A stretch of 58,847 bases of DNA from Pseudomonas viridiflava (GTDB taxonomy: Bacteria > Pseudomonadota > Gammaproteobacteria > Pseudomonadales > Pseudomonadaceae), in assembly GCF_001642795.1 (NCBI RefSeq), contig NZ_LKEH01000048.1:38167-97013 (forward strand), read 5' to 3'. Under the pieces are notes generated by a model, which worked only from the letters and a program-made list of their open reading frames with translations, searched no databases and was not told the origin of the DNA. A program made the translations under genes and the position numbers. Of the stretch, positions 50,565 to 58,847 are shown piece by piece; the first letter of the stretch is position 1; every line of letters begins with the position of its first letter.

Positions 50565-52346
50565 TCAGTTGGACTTGCGACGATAAGCCCTGAGTGCATA
50601 AGGCAACCACAAGGTATGCGCTTGGCCCGGATTCCAATCTTCAATCGAAACATGAGACTGGATACAGATGTACTTCAGTTCCTTATACGTCACCTTATCC
50701 TCTATGTCGTAGAAATGATCTTCCACCCATTCAGCAATCTCATCACCGCCATCGTCGGCTCTGGTTTTGGGCTTCACCATGTTGCTGGGTTGGGAAAACA
50801 GGTTGTCCACCGCTCGTGCAAAGACAACATACTGATATTGGGTATCCGGTTTCAGCCCGGTATCAGTGAAGCGGGTGGTGGGCGATTTGATCGAGGCAAT
50901 CTGCTCGTCACCTCGAATCAGTGCGTATTCCATCAAAGGGCTCGAGCCGGGAGACGACGCGTTCCACATCAGCGAGATACTGGTCGACGTTATTTCTGTG
51001 GTGTGTAGATCAGTTGGAGCGGTTGGTCTTCCGTCGCCGCCTTCGGCCTTGGTACTGACACTGATGACGGCGGATTTATCTGAGGTGACGTTATCCGTGT
51101 CAGTCGCTGTGATCTGGTAATCGTAGGCTTTGCCCGGCTCAAGACCTGTGTCTGTGAACGGAGGATGTGTCGTTTCAGGCAGGTGAACGCCGTTACGATA
51201 AACGTCATATCGCAGGACCGGCCTGTTCCATACCACAAGATCCCAGTGCAGCGTGATGGAGCTGGTGGTTTGTGCCGTCGACCTGAAATGGGTGGGTGCT
51301 GGTGGTTTGTCCGGTCCTGGTTGTTCACCTTCAGTCAGATATTTATAACGCTCATGAAATTCCCAATCGTAAGGCTTGCCGTCTTTGTCGACGCCAGCAT
51401 CCCAGTTGATCGACCATGTCATCAGGCCGCGAATCGGATTGCCGTCGATTTCCAATTCTTCCAGTGCATCTTTTACATCCTGAGGGTCAATCACGTAGCC
51501 GGTGGCTGCGCCGTCATTATTGCTTGGCAAGCCAATGGCGAGACGGTCGGCAGGAATGGATGAAAAACCCCGTGTACCGTTAATCAGGCTATCGGTCAGG
51601 TAATAAAGAAATTCCTGCTTCTGTTCATCGTTGTTTTGTGTGATCCACGCATTCAGTTCGTCGACCCATATGCCATCACCGCCCTGGTTGTAATACTGCG
51701 GTGCAATGAAGTCATAGTAATCCTCGAGCGCTGAAATATAGGCAAGGTAAGGCCCAGAATCCCTCAGATAAGGAAACTCTGGCGCCATACTGATAATGAA
51801 ATGCTTGCCTTCGGTTTTGTAATGCTCGCGCACCAGTTTCAGTGCGGCAGGTAATACAGTGGCGTTATCGGCAAAGGTGATTGCGGTCTGTTCAAGATCG
51901 ATGTCCATGCCGTCAAAGCCATAGACCTCGACCAGTCGGCAGATTTCAGCAGCCAGCGCTGCCTCCTGACCTGCGTGCAATTCAATGTGGGCATCAGCGC
52001 CACCCAGAGAGATCAGGACCGCTCTGCCTTGTGCATTCAGCTTGGCGACCTCGGCGCGAAACGCTGCATCGGTCCCTTTGTAAGGCTTGAAGGTCGGGAT
52101 GCCGTTGCCCTTCATGAAGGCCACCGCCACCACGTTGTAGGCTTCTGGAATCTCGCTCAGCGACATTTCCTTGAACATGCCCTGCCGGTAACCCTGACCC
52201 GGTTCAGGTCCCCAGTTATGCCAGAAACCCATGAGGATATTTTTTTTCGAAATATCCGGCATGACGGAGGCAGCATCTTCTCTGCGTTTTTTAAAACGTG
52301 AGAGATAGCGTTTTATGTATTTTTTGAATAAATAGCGAGTGAACAT
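50565..52346 (-). CDS. GH18 chitinase with two fibronectin III domains and a chitin-binding domain
   Basis: Chitinase of 593 residues. The GH18 catalytic domain (about 35-340) has SLGG (113-116), the active site DGMDIDLE (145-152, catalytic Glu152) and QYYNQGGDG. Two fibronectin type III domains follow (about 352-440 and 448-530). A CBM5/12-like domain ends the protein (AEWVEDHFYDIEDKVTYKELKYIC...W). The start at 52346 (GGAG upstream) gives a basic, non-hydrophobic N-terminus (MFTRYLFKKYIKRYLSRFKKRR), so no Sec signal is evident. Base and codon use look more AT-rich than the flanking genes. It splits the dgc and gbc blocks. Confidence 0.92.
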   Translation of the reverse strand: MFTRYLFKKYIKRYLSRFKKRREDAASVMPDISKKNILMGFWHNWGPEPGQGYRQGMFKEMSLSEIPEAYNVVAVAFMKGNGIPTFKPYKGTDAAFRAEVAKLNAQGRAVLISLGGADAHIELHAGQEAALAAEICRLVEVYGFDGMDIDLEQTAITFADNATVLPAALKLVREHYKTEGKHFIISMAPEFPYLRDSGPYLAYISALEDYYDFIAPQYYNQGGDGIWVDELNAWITQNNDEQKQEFLYYLTDSLINGTRGFSSIPADRLAIGLPSNNDGAATGYVIDPQDVKDALEELEIDGNPIRGLMTWSINWDAGVDKDGKPYDWEFHERYKYLTEGEQPGPDKPPAPTHFRSTAQTTSSITLHWDLVVWNRPVLRYDVYRNGVHLPETTHPPFTDTGLEPGKAYDYQITATDTDNVTSDKSAVISVSTKAEGGDGRPTAPTDLHTTEITSTSISLMWNASSPGSSPLMEYALIRGDEQIASIKSPTTRFTDTGLKPDTQYQYVVFARAVDNLFSQPSNMVKPKTRADDGGDEIAEWVEDHFYDIEDKVTYKELKYICIQSHVSIEDWNPGQAHTLWLPYALRAYRRKSN

Positions 52347-52570
52347 ATGTTTTCTCCGTGCGCTAAATAACGTACGCGTGATGTGCGCCGTACGTTTCCA
52401 TTCCGTTGGAACGTCAACCAAGTTTAGTCGGAGAAAAAGCTGTTTAGCGGCGGGTCATGAAACAGAGAGGGGCTTTTGATCGATTCGAGACCAGTGGTCA
52501 ATGTTTTATCGTTGCAACCGACACGAAGTTCAGGAGGCACCTGAACTTCGTGTCTATAAACTTTCCGAGC
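52347..52570. other. Gap upstream of the chitinase with a perfect hairpin
   Basis: ACACGAAGTTCAG (52521-52533) and CTGAACTTCGTGT (52541-52553) pair perfectly around GAGGCAC, 18 bases past the gbcA stop. No T-run follows on the minus strand, so termination or transcript protection is possible. The rest holds the chitinase promoter. Confidence 0.5.
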
Positions 52571-53869
52571 TTATTCGTGATTGACCGCCACGCCTTTCAA
52601 ATAAGGCGCAGGCTCGGCGCCAAGATTCTCCAGCATGCGCGAGCTGTACCAGTCGACGAAGTTGACCACGCCGAACTCGTAGGTTTTCGAATAAGGACCT
52701 GGCTGATAGGCCGTCGAGTTGATACCGCGCTGGTTTTCTTCGGCCAGACGACGGTCCTGGTCGTTGGTGGCGTCCCACACCTGACGCATGCGTTCCACGT
52801 CGTAATCCACGCCTTCGACAGCGTCCTTGTGGACGATCCACTTGGTGGTGACCATGGTTTCCTGTGCGCTGATCGGCCACACGGTGAACACGATGATGTG
52901 ATCGCCCATGCAGTGGTTCCAGGAGTGCGGCAAATGCAGGATGCGCATCGAGCCCAGGTCCGGGTTCTGGATGCGGCCCATCAGTTTCTTGCAGCCAACC
53001 TTGCCGTCCATGGTCATCGACACGGTGCCCTTGAGCAGTGGCATGCGCACGATGCGGTTACGTAGGCCAAAGCTGGCGTGGGCGTAAGGGATCTTTTCGG
53101 CATCCCAGGCAGCGGCGGAGGCGGCTACATGATCCTTGAAGGCCTGGTCAGCACGCGGGTCGGTCACGTCGTCCCATTCCAGCAGGGTCTTGAGCAGTTC
53201 CGGGTGCGAGGCGTTGCAGTGGTAGCACTCGCGGTTGTTTTCGAGCACCAGCTTCCAGTTGGCCTTCTCCATCAAGGTGGTTTGCACCGCCACCTTGGTG
53301 TTCTCCATGTCGTAGGGTTCCATGTAGTGACGCAGGGTCGACAGGAACTCGTCGATGGCCGGCGGGTTTTCCGCCAGGCTGATGAAAATGTAACCGCCCG
53401 CGGTTTTCACGTTCACCGGCTTGAGGCCGAACTGAGACATGTCGAAGTCGGCCCCCATCTCGCTGCCGGCATACAACAGGCGGCCATCCAGTTCGTAGGT
53501 CCACTGGTGATAGTGGCAGACCAGCTTGGCCACCTTGCCTTTCTCGGCGGTGCACAGACGCGAGCCCCGGTGACGGCAGACGTTATGGAACGCGTTGACC
53601 GCTCCATCCGGGCCGCGCACCACGAGAATCGGGTTCTTGCCGATCTGCAGCGTCAGGTAATTGCCCTTGGCCGGGATTTCACAGGTCATCCCCGCAATCA
53701 GCCATTCCTTCTGGAAAATCTCCTGCATATCGATTTCAAACAGCCGTTCATCACTGTAGAAAGGCTGCGGCAACGAATACGTGCGTTCACGATTCTGCAG
53801 CATCTCGGCAGTGGCCTTGCGTGCAGGTTCCAGCAGGTCGCCCAGGCTCAGGGTTGCGGTGACGTCCAT
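52571..53869 (-). CDS. gbcA: Glycine betaine monooxygenase, oxygenase subunit (Rieske)
   Basis: Rieske non-haem iron oxygenase of 432 residues that demethylates glycine betaine to dimethylglycine. The Rieske 2Fe-2S ligands are Cys98-x-His100 and Cys118-x2-His121 (CRHRG, CHYHQW). The mononuclear iron ligands lie in ENNRECYHCNASH (about 210-222). MDVTATLSLGDLLEPARKAT is a typical GbcA N-terminus. It is divergent from gbcB, whose product supplies electrons. Confidence 0.95.
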   Translation of the reverse strand: MDVTATLSLGDLLEPARKATAEMLQNRERTYSLPQPFYSDERLFEIDMQEIFQKEWLIAGMTCEIPAKGNYLTLQIGKNPILVVRGPDGAVNAFHNVCRHRGSRLCTAEKGKVAKLVCHYHQWTYELDGRLLYAGSEMGADFDMSQFGLKPVNVKTAGGYIFISLAENPPAIDEFLSTLRHYMEPYDMENTKVAVQTTLMEKANWKLVLENNRECYHCNASHPELLKTLLEWDDVTDPRADQAFKDHVAASAAAWDAEKIPYAHASFGLRNRIVRMPLLKGTVSMTMDGKVGCKKLMGRIQNPDLGSMRILHLPHSWNHCMGDHIIVFTVWPISAQETMVTTKWIVHKDAVEGVDYDVERMRQVWDATNDQDRRLAEENQRGINSTAYQPGPYSKTYEFGVVNFVDWYSSRMLENLGAEPAPYLKGVAVNHE

Positions 53870-54180
53870 CGTTAAAATCCCTCATGACCGCGTCTGAAGG
53901 CGGCCTGCGAATGTGGCTGATACGGTTGTTGTAGCGCTGCACGCAGGGCGACGGATCAGTCGTCCTTGCTTGATTGCCCTTGGTGGCGAGTGTGGAGGTG
54001 GGCGTTCGACGAACCTTATCCATGCGCGACATGGCCGAATCCGTTCCCGACGCGAAACACCTTGTCTTTGGGGGCTGGTCGCCGTAAGTACGTGAATGTC
54101 GTTGATGGATAAGTGACAGCGCCTTCTGTTAAGCAGAATCCGCACCATAAGAGGCCGACAGTCGGCCGTGGAGATTGCGT
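53870..54180. promoter_or_regulatory. Divergent gbcA/gbcB promoter region
   Basis: This 311-base gap must contain both promoters. In pseudomonads GbdR, an AraC-type activator, controls these genes. A candidate site of two related GCGCGAC/CCGACGCG words lies at 54023-54057. GGAGATTGCGT is the gbcB ribosome-binding site. Only the site's position, not its identity, is supported. Confidence 0.35.
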
Positions 54181-55281
54181 ATGTCCCAAAGTTTCCTCAG
54201 CCCGGTCACAACCCAGACATGGGCCAACGGGCGCCACCTGGTTCGTGTCGTCAAAGTCATCCAGGAAACCTGGGATGTACGTACGTTCTGCTTCATGGCC
54301 GACCAGCCGATCCTGTTCTTTTTCAAGCCCGGGCAGTTCGTGACCCTGGAGCTGGAAATCGACGGCATGCCGATCATGCGCTCCTACACCATCTCCAGTT
54401 CGCCGTCGGTGCCCTACAGCTTCTCGATCACCGTCAAGCGCGTGCCGGGCGGGAAGGTGTCCAACTACCTGCACGACACGTTGCACGAAGGCCAGGAGCT
54501 GGCCGTGCACGGGCCTGTCGGTCTGTTCAACGCCATCGACTTTCCCAACCCCAGGATTCTGTACCTCAGCGGCGGTGTCGGCATCACGCCGGTAATGTCC
54601 ATGGCGCGCTGGTTCTACGATACCAACGCCAATGTCGACATGGTGTTCGTGCACAGCGCCCGTTCGCCCAAGGACATCATCTATCACCGCGAGCTGGAGC
54701 ACATGGCGTCGCGGATCGACAACTTCAGCCTGCACCTGGTCTGTGAAAAACACGGACTCGGCGAGCCATGGGCCGGCTATCGCGGTTACTTGAACCAGAA
54801 AATGCTCGAGCTGATGGCCCCGGACTTCATGGATCGCGAAGTGTTCTGCTGCGGACCTACGCCCTACATGTCTGCGGTCAAGCGTCTGTTGCAGGAAAAC
54901 GGTTTCAACATGGCGCAATACCATGAGGAATCCTTTGGTGCTACGCCGCCGGAAGCCCGTGCCGATGCCGTCGAGCAGGCGGAAATCGCTGCTGATGCTC
55001 CGGACGTCGATATTGCCGATCTGCATCAGGTCGAGTTCACCGACACTGGCAAGAGCATTCGGGTTGGCCCGGGTGAAACCGTCCACGCCGCCGCCGCCAA
55101 GCTGGGTCTGATGATCCCCAAAGCCTGTGGCATGGGGATCTGCGGGACCTGCAAGGTGATGAAAATCAGCGGCGAAGTGGAGATGGAGCACAACGGCGGC
55201 ATCACCGACGACGACGTTGCAGAAGGCTACATTCTTTCCTGCTGCAGCGTGCCAAAGGGGGACGTGCAAATCGAATATTGA
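54181..55281 (+). CDS. gbcB: Glycine betaine monooxygenase, reductase subunit
   Basis: Ferredoxin-NADP-reductase-like subunit of 366 residues that feeds electrons to GbcA. The flavin domain has PIMRSYTISSSPS and the NAD site GGVGITPVMSMARW with CCGPTPYMSAVK. A C-terminal plant-type 2Fe-2S domain has CGMGICGTCKV plus the late cysteines SCCSV. The ATG at 54181 (MSQSFLSPV) has GGAG seven bases upstream; an ATG two codons earlier is less likely. ltaE is convergent downstream, 21 bases away. Confidence 0.95.
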   Translation: MSQSFLSPVTTQTWANGRHLVRVVKVIQETWDVRTFCFMADQPILFFFKPGQFVTLELEIDGMPIMRSYTISSSPSVPYSFSITVKRVPGGKVSNYLHDTLHEGQELAVHGPVGLFNAIDFPNPRILYLSGGVGITPVMSMARWFYDTNANVDMVFVHSARSPKDIIYHRELEHMASRIDNFSLHLVCEKHGLGEPWAGYRGYLNQKMLELMAPDFMDREVFCCGPTPYMSAVKRLLQENGFNMAQYHEESFGATPPEARADAVEQAEIAADAPDVDIADLHQVEFTDTGKSIRVGPGETVHAAAAKLGLMIPKACGMGICGTCKVMKISGEVEMEHNGGITDDDVAEGYILSCCSVPKGDVQIEY

Positions 55282-55302
55282 GGTCTGCGGCCGGGATGCA
55301 GG

Positions 55303-56343
55303 TCAGCCCTGCATCACCAGCCGGATGTCGGCGGCCAGTTCACGAACGCGTGCTTCCTCGGTGTCCCACGAGCACATGAAGCGTGCACCGCCGTTGCCGA
55401 TGAAGGTGTAGAAGCGCCAGCCTCTGGCCGTCAGTGCCGCGATGGCCGCTTCGGACAGTTGCAGAAACACGCCGTTGGCCTCTACCGGGAACATCAGCTC
55501 CACGCCGGGAATATCCTTGACCAGATCCGCCAGCAGCTGTGCGCAGCGGTTGGCGTGACGGGCGTGTTTGAGCCACGCGTCGTTTTCCAGCAGGCCGACC
55601 CACGGCGCTGACAGAAAGCGCATCTTCGACGCCAGTTGCCCGGCCTGCTTGCAGCGGTAATCGAAATCTTCGGCCAGGTCATGGTTGAAGAACAGAATTG
55701 CCTCTCCCACCGCCATGCCGTTTTTGGTGCCGCCGAAACACAGCACGTCGACGCCCGACTTCCAGGTCAGTTCAGCTGGCGAGCAGTCCAGAAAGGCGCA
55801 GGCGTTGGAGAAGCGCGCGCCGTCCATATGCAAATGCAGACCCAGCTCCTTGCAGGTCGCGCTGATGGCCTTGAGTTCTTCGGGTTGGTAGACGCCGCCG
55901 ACTTCAGTGGCCTGAGTGAGGGTCACAACCCGAGGCTTGGGGTAGTGAATGTCCTGACGCTTGAGCGCCACTTCACGGATCGATTCAGGGGTCAGCTTGC
56001 CGCCTGCGCTGCGGGCGGTCAGCAGCTTGGAGCCGTTGGAGAAGAATTCCGGCGCGCCGCATTCATCGGTTTCAACGTGGGCCGTTTCCGAACAGATGAC
56101 ACTGTGGTAACTCTGGCACAACGATGACAGTGCCAGCGAGTTGGCGGCTGTTCCGTTGAACGCAAAAAACACTTCGCAGTCGGTTTCGAACAGACGGCGG
56201 AAATCATCCGACGCCCGCGCAGTCCATTGATCGTCACCGTAGGCCCGTTGATGACCCTTGTTCGCCTGTTCCATCGCTGCCCAGGCTTCGGGGCAGATGC
56301 CGGAGTAGTTGTCACTGGCGAACTGTTGGCTTTGGTCTGTCAT
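55303..56343 (-). CDS. ltaE: Low-specificity L-threonine aldolase
   Basis: PLP enzyme of 346 residues splitting L-threonine into glycine and acetaldehyde, or the reverse. The PLP lysine is in CFGGTKNGMAVGEAILFF. AFNGTAANSLAL and HMDGARFSNACAFL are further family motifs. It lies beside gbcB, as in other pseudomonads, which links glycine made from betaine to threonine and serine metabolism. The coding length is normal. Confidence 0.93.
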   Translation of the reverse strand: MTDQSQQFASDNYSGICPEAWAAMEQANKGHQRAYGDDQWTARASDDFRRLFETDCEVFFAFNGTAANSLALSSLCQSYHSVICSETAHVETDECGAPEFFSNGSKLLTARSAGGKLTPESIREVALKRQDIHYPKPRVVTLTQATEVGGVYQPEELKAISATCKELGLHLHMDGARFSNACAFLDCSPAELTWKSGVDVLCFGGTKNGMAVGEAILFFNHDLAEDFDYRCKQAGQLASKMRFLSAPWVGLLENDAWLKHARHANRCAQLLADLVKDIPGVELMFPVEANGVFLQLSEAAIAALTARGWRFYTFIGNGGARFMCSWDTEEARVRELAADIRLVMQG

Positions 56344-56439
56344 GGCCGATTCCTTGTGGGCTTATCCTGCGCACTGTATCGAAAAACCGGTGTCGCGGTC
56401 ATGTATTGCCTGCTCGACTCTTTACCTGTCAGGAGTGAT

Positions 56440-57186
56440 ATGGATCTTTCCAGCCCGCCTTTTCTGCCGGGACGCAACAAGGCGCTGGACCTGCTCAAGT
56501 GGCTGGCGATGCTGAGCATGGTGCTCGATCATCTGCGCTATGTGGGCTGGTCGATCAACGAGCTGTACGTGCCGGGGCGTTTTGCCTTTCCGTTTTTCTG
56601 TCTGGCCATTGCCGTCAATCTTTCACGACGCAGCGCAGCGGTGATAGCGCCGCGTGTGCAATGGCGATATCTGATGTGGTTGCTGGCCTTCGCCACGCTG
56701 TCGGAGATTCCCTATCGGCTGTTCATGGCTGATGCCACGGTGCTTAACGTCATGCCGACCCTGCTGCTAGGTCTGCTGATTGCGCAGGGCTGGCAGCAGC
56801 AGACGCCCGTGACGCGGGTGATGGCGCTTGTCGCGTTGCTGCTGGGGGTGATGTTTCAGAAATACCTGATGTTTGGAATGGCCGGCGTGCTGTTGCCGCT
56901 GGTGTTTGTTCTGGTGCTGAACAGATCGCTTGGATATGCGGTTTTTCCGGCGGTGTTCTGCGTGGCGGGCAATGCCTGGCCCGAGATGTTTGCCGGTGCG
57001 TCGTGGGGTGATCCGATTTCCATCGGGTCGCTGATTGCCTGTTTGATTGCGCCGGTATCGGGCCTTGCGCTGCTGCGCATCAAGCCGCGATTCAGGGTCA
57101 TGCCGATGCGGCGCTGGGCGTATGGGATCTACCCGCTGCATTTTCTGGCGTTGCTGGGGTTGCGTGAAGTGTTGCGGGTGGTCTGA
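56440..57186 (+). CDS. TraX-family membrane protein
   Basis: Predicted integral membrane protein of 248 residues with about seven to eight hydrophobic segments. The N-terminus KALDLLKWLAMLSMVLDHLRYV (Asp-His in the first helix) and YGIYPLHFLALLGLRE near the end are the TraX signature, named after the F-pilin acetylase. The start at 56440 with AGGAG is chosen; the frame from 56227 overlaps ltaE and is rejected. There is no plasmid transfer gene nearby, so the role is probably acylation of a chromosomal target and is unknown. Confidence 0.85.
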   Translation: MDLSSPPFLPGRNKALDLLKWLAMLSMVLDHLRYVGWSINELYVPGRFAFPFFCLAIAVNLSRRSAAVIAPRVQWRYLMWLLAFATLSEIPYRLFMADATVLNVMPTLLLGLLIAQGWQQQTPVTRVMALVALLLGVMFQKYLMFGMAGVLLPLVFVLVLNRSLGYAVFPAVFCVAGNAWPEMFAGASWGDPISIGSLIACLIAPVSGLALLRIKPRFRVMPMRRWAYGIYPLHFLALLGLREVLRVV

Positions 57187-57349
57187 GCCTGCATGCTGAT
57201 CCGAACCTGGGCGCAGAAATACGACGATGATCGTTCCCACTCATCGCTATAGACAAAACGCCAGCACTGCATTTATCTTCCGCAGCAGGCCGCCTCATGT
57301 GGCCAACGTCGCTCGGACGGTTCCGGGCGCTTACGTCTGCGAGATTTTC

Positions 57350-58567
57350 ATGGCTGACCAAGGTTCGCCGCGCCGCTTTGCGCGCATCGATCGACTCCCC
57401 CCTTACGTGTTCAACATCACCGCCGAGCTGAAAATGGCTGCCCGTCGTCGTGGTGAAGACATTATCGACCTGAGCATGGGCAACCCCGACGGGGCTACGC
57501 CGCCGCACATCGTCGAAAAACTGGTGACCGTCGCCCAACGTGAAGACACTCACGGCTACTCGACTTCGCGTGGCATTCCGCGTCTGCGTCGGGCGATTTC
57601 CAACTGGTACAAGAAGCGCTACGAGGTCGATATCGATCCCGAGAGCGAAGCCATTGTCACCATCGGCTCCAAAGAGGGCCTGGCGCATCTGATGCTTGCC
57701 ACGCTCGATCAGGGCGACACCGTGCTGGTGCCCAACCCGAGCTACCCGATCCACATCTACGGTGCGGTGATTGCCGGTGCTCAGGTGCGTTCGGTGCCGT
57801 TGGTGCCGGGTGTGGATTTCTTCGCCGAGCTGGAGAAGGCCATTCGTGGCTCGATTCCCAAGCCGAAGATGATGATCCTGGGTTTTCCGTCCAACCCTAC
57901 CGCGCAGTGCGTAGAACTGGACTTCTTCGAGCGCGTGGTTGCGCTGGCCAAGCAGTATGACGTGCTGGTGGTTCATGACCTGGCCTACGCCGACATCGTC
58001 TATGACGGCTGGAAAGCGCCATCGATCATGCAGGTTCCCGGTGCCAAGGACATTGCGGTGGAGTTCTTCACCCTGTCCAAGAGCTACAACATGGCGGGCT
58101 GGCGGATCGGTTTCATGGTCGGCAATCCCGAACTGGTCAACGCCCTGGCGCGGATCAAGAGCTACCACGACTACGGCACCTTCACGCCGCTGCAGGTTGC
58201 AGCCATCGCGGCACTGGAAGGCGATCAGCAGTGCGTGCTCGACATCGCCGAGCAGTACCGCCAGCGTCGCAATGTGCTGGTCAAAGGCCTGCATGAACTG
58301 GGCTGGATGGTCGAGAACCCCAAGGCATCGATGTATGTGTGGGCGAAGATTCCCGAAGCTTACGCGCACCTGGGTTCGCTGGAGTTTGCCAAGAAGCTGC
58401 TACTCGAAGCCAAGGTGTGTGTCTCGCCCGGCGTCGGGTTTGGTGAGTACGGCGACGATCACGTGCGTTTCGCGCTGATCGAGAACCAGGACCGCATTCG
58501 CCAGGCCGTGCGCGGTATTCGTACGATGTTCCGGGCGGACGGGTTTGTGTCGGGCAAGGCGGTCTGA
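57350..58567 (+). CDS. alaC: Alanine-forming PLP aminotransferase, AlaC type
   Basis: Class I/II aminotransferase of 405 residues, probably glutamate-pyruvate aminotransferase. It has LSMGNPDGATPPHIVEKL, HGYSTSRGIPRLRRAI, FPSNPTAQCVELDFFE and the PLP lysine in TLSKSYNMAGWRIGFMVGN. The arrangement matches AlaC (formerly YfdZ) of E. coli and pseudomonads. The ribosome-binding site before 57350 is weak (GCGAG), but MADQGSPRRFARIDRLPPYVF is the family start. A terminator follows. Confidence 0.92.
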   Translation: MADQGSPRRFARIDRLPPYVFNITAELKMAARRRGEDIIDLSMGNPDGATPPHIVEKLVTVAQREDTHGYSTSRGIPRLRRAISNWYKKRYEVDIDPESEAIVTIGSKEGLAHLMLATLDQGDTVLVPNPSYPIHIYGAVIAGAQVRSVPLVPGVDFFAELEKAIRGSIPKPKMMILGFPSNPTAQCVELDFFERVVALAKQYDVLVVHDLAYADIVYDGWKAPSIMQVPGAKDIAVEFFTLSKSYNMAGWRIGFMVGNPELVNALARIKSYHDYGTFTPLQVAAIAALEGDQQCVLDIAEQYRQRRNVLVKGLHELGWMVENPKASMYVWAKIPEAYAHLGSLEFAKKLLLEAKVCVSPGVGFGEYGDDHVRFALIENQDRIRQAVRGIRTMFRADGFVSGKAV

Positions 58568-58586
58568 TTGCGACACGGCTGAACAG

Positions 58587-58619
58587 GAATCCCTCGAGTG
58601 AACTCGGGGGATTTTTTTT
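58587..58619 (+). terminator. Terminator of alaC
   Basis: ATCCC.CGAG-TGAA-CTCGGGGGAT pairs with one bulge and is followed by eight T. Confidence 0.85.
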
Positions 58620-58624
58620 ACCCT

Positions 58625-58735
58625 GGCGAATTGATCGTGCCCACGCGACATTCCGTGCGTACGTCTGGACGTAGAGCGTCCAGTGAGGCATACCCACGCG
58701 GAGCACTCGTCGCTATACACAAATCCGCAAGACGC
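58625..58735. repeat. Composite intergenic palindromic repeat (copy 5)
   Basis: GACGTAGAGCGTCCAGTGAGGC and ACCCACGCGGAGCACTCGTCGCTATACACAAATC (split over several words) match the copy at 5690-5770. No gene is present between the alaC terminator and the window end. Confidence 0.6.
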
Positions 58736-58781
58736 GCAAAACGGGGGGCAAAACGAAAGTGACTGACTGAATGGACACCCC

Positions 58782-58805
58782 GTGGGAGGCGGCTTGCCGG
58801 CGATG
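58782..58805. repeat. Single REP, GGCGGCTTGCCGGCGATG type
   Basis: GTGGGAGGCGGCTTGCCGGC matches the arms of the REPINs at 28635 and 45776. AGTGACTGA..GAA before it and TTCAGTCACT after it are inverted, so it may be the first half of another nested element. The window ends shortly after. Confidence 0.65.
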
Positions 58806-58847
58806 GCGTCAGTTCAGTCACTGATAGATCGCTTCAGAAAAAGCATC

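Noticed and set aside
54023..54057. A confirmed GbdR binding site
   Set aside because: I cannot recall the exact consensus with enough certainty; only a low-confidence candidate is listed.
1..58847. tRNA, rRNA, prophage or insertion-sequence genes
   Set aside because: I looked in the gaps and saw no cloverleaf-like genes, integrase, transposase or phage structural genes.

Overview
The window is chromosomal DNA of a fluorescent pseudomonad, most likely of the Pseudomonas syringae group. The evidence is gene content and order: metF/ahcY with a SAH riboswitch, the tkt-epd-pgk-fba block, metK beside an ArsR-methyltransferase gene, and the dgc/gbc glycine-betaine block ending in ltaE. GC-rich coding sequence with many long antisense ORF shadows, and REP/REPIN repeats in the gaps, agree. 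I see no rRNA, tRNA, CRISPR, prophage or transposase.

Layout. (1) 0.2-5.7 kb: a DEAD-box RNA helicase, then metF and ahcY of the methyl cycle (a SAH riboswitch precedes ahcY), then a divergent acyl-CoA thioesterase. (2) 6.0-12.4 kb: a complete four-carbon acid-sugar (L-threonate/tetronate) catabolic operon, ltnD-otnK-otnC-GntP permease-otnI, with a DeoR-type regulator. (3) 12.5-15.9 kb: a mannitol/sorbitol locus reduced to polS, one binding protein (mtlE) and the AraC-type mtlR; the permeases, ATPase and mtlD are absent. (4) 15.9-19.9 kb: a CPA1 Na+/H+ antiporter, two small exported proteins and an OprD-family porin. (5) 20.0-28.1 kb: a heavy-metal RND system czcCBA with divergent czcRS. (6) 28.1-31.7 kb: a MAPEG protein, DUF1090, LigB with an export signal, and a broken mazEF pair abutting metK. 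(7) 31.7-40.6 kb: metK with a SahR-like regulator, then divergently tkt-epd-pgk, three small lipoprotein genes and fba. (8) 40.9-41.8 kb: DUF3010 and an LprI-like exported protein. (9) 42.0-56.3 kb: glycine-betaine/dimethylglycine catabolism (M19 dipeptidase, DUF5943, dgcA, dgcB, etfA, etfB, gbcA, gbcB, ltaE), interrupted by a GH18 chitinase and an unusual DnaA-box-rich intergenic region. (10) 56.4-58.8 kb: a TraX-family membrane protein and AlaC aminotransferase.

How the genes work together. Three enzymes of the S-adenosylmethionine cycle (MetF, AhcY, MetK) occur with two apparently different S-adenosylhomocysteine-sensing devices, an RNA riboswitch and an ArsR/methyltransferase protein with a perfect palindromic operator candidate. 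GbcAB makes dimethylglycine from glycine betaine, DgcAB with EtfAB makes sarcosine, and LtaE connects glycine with threonine.

The most unusual signals are the cluster of seven exact DnaA boxes at 48.4-50.5 kb, the eroded mannitol locus, the mazF truncation at the metK terminator, the chitinase without a signal peptide, and the paired inverted half-sites or palindromes in several promoters. Starts were chosen by ribosome-binding site and family-typical N-terminus. Family names come from recognising the sequences by eye, not from a database search.
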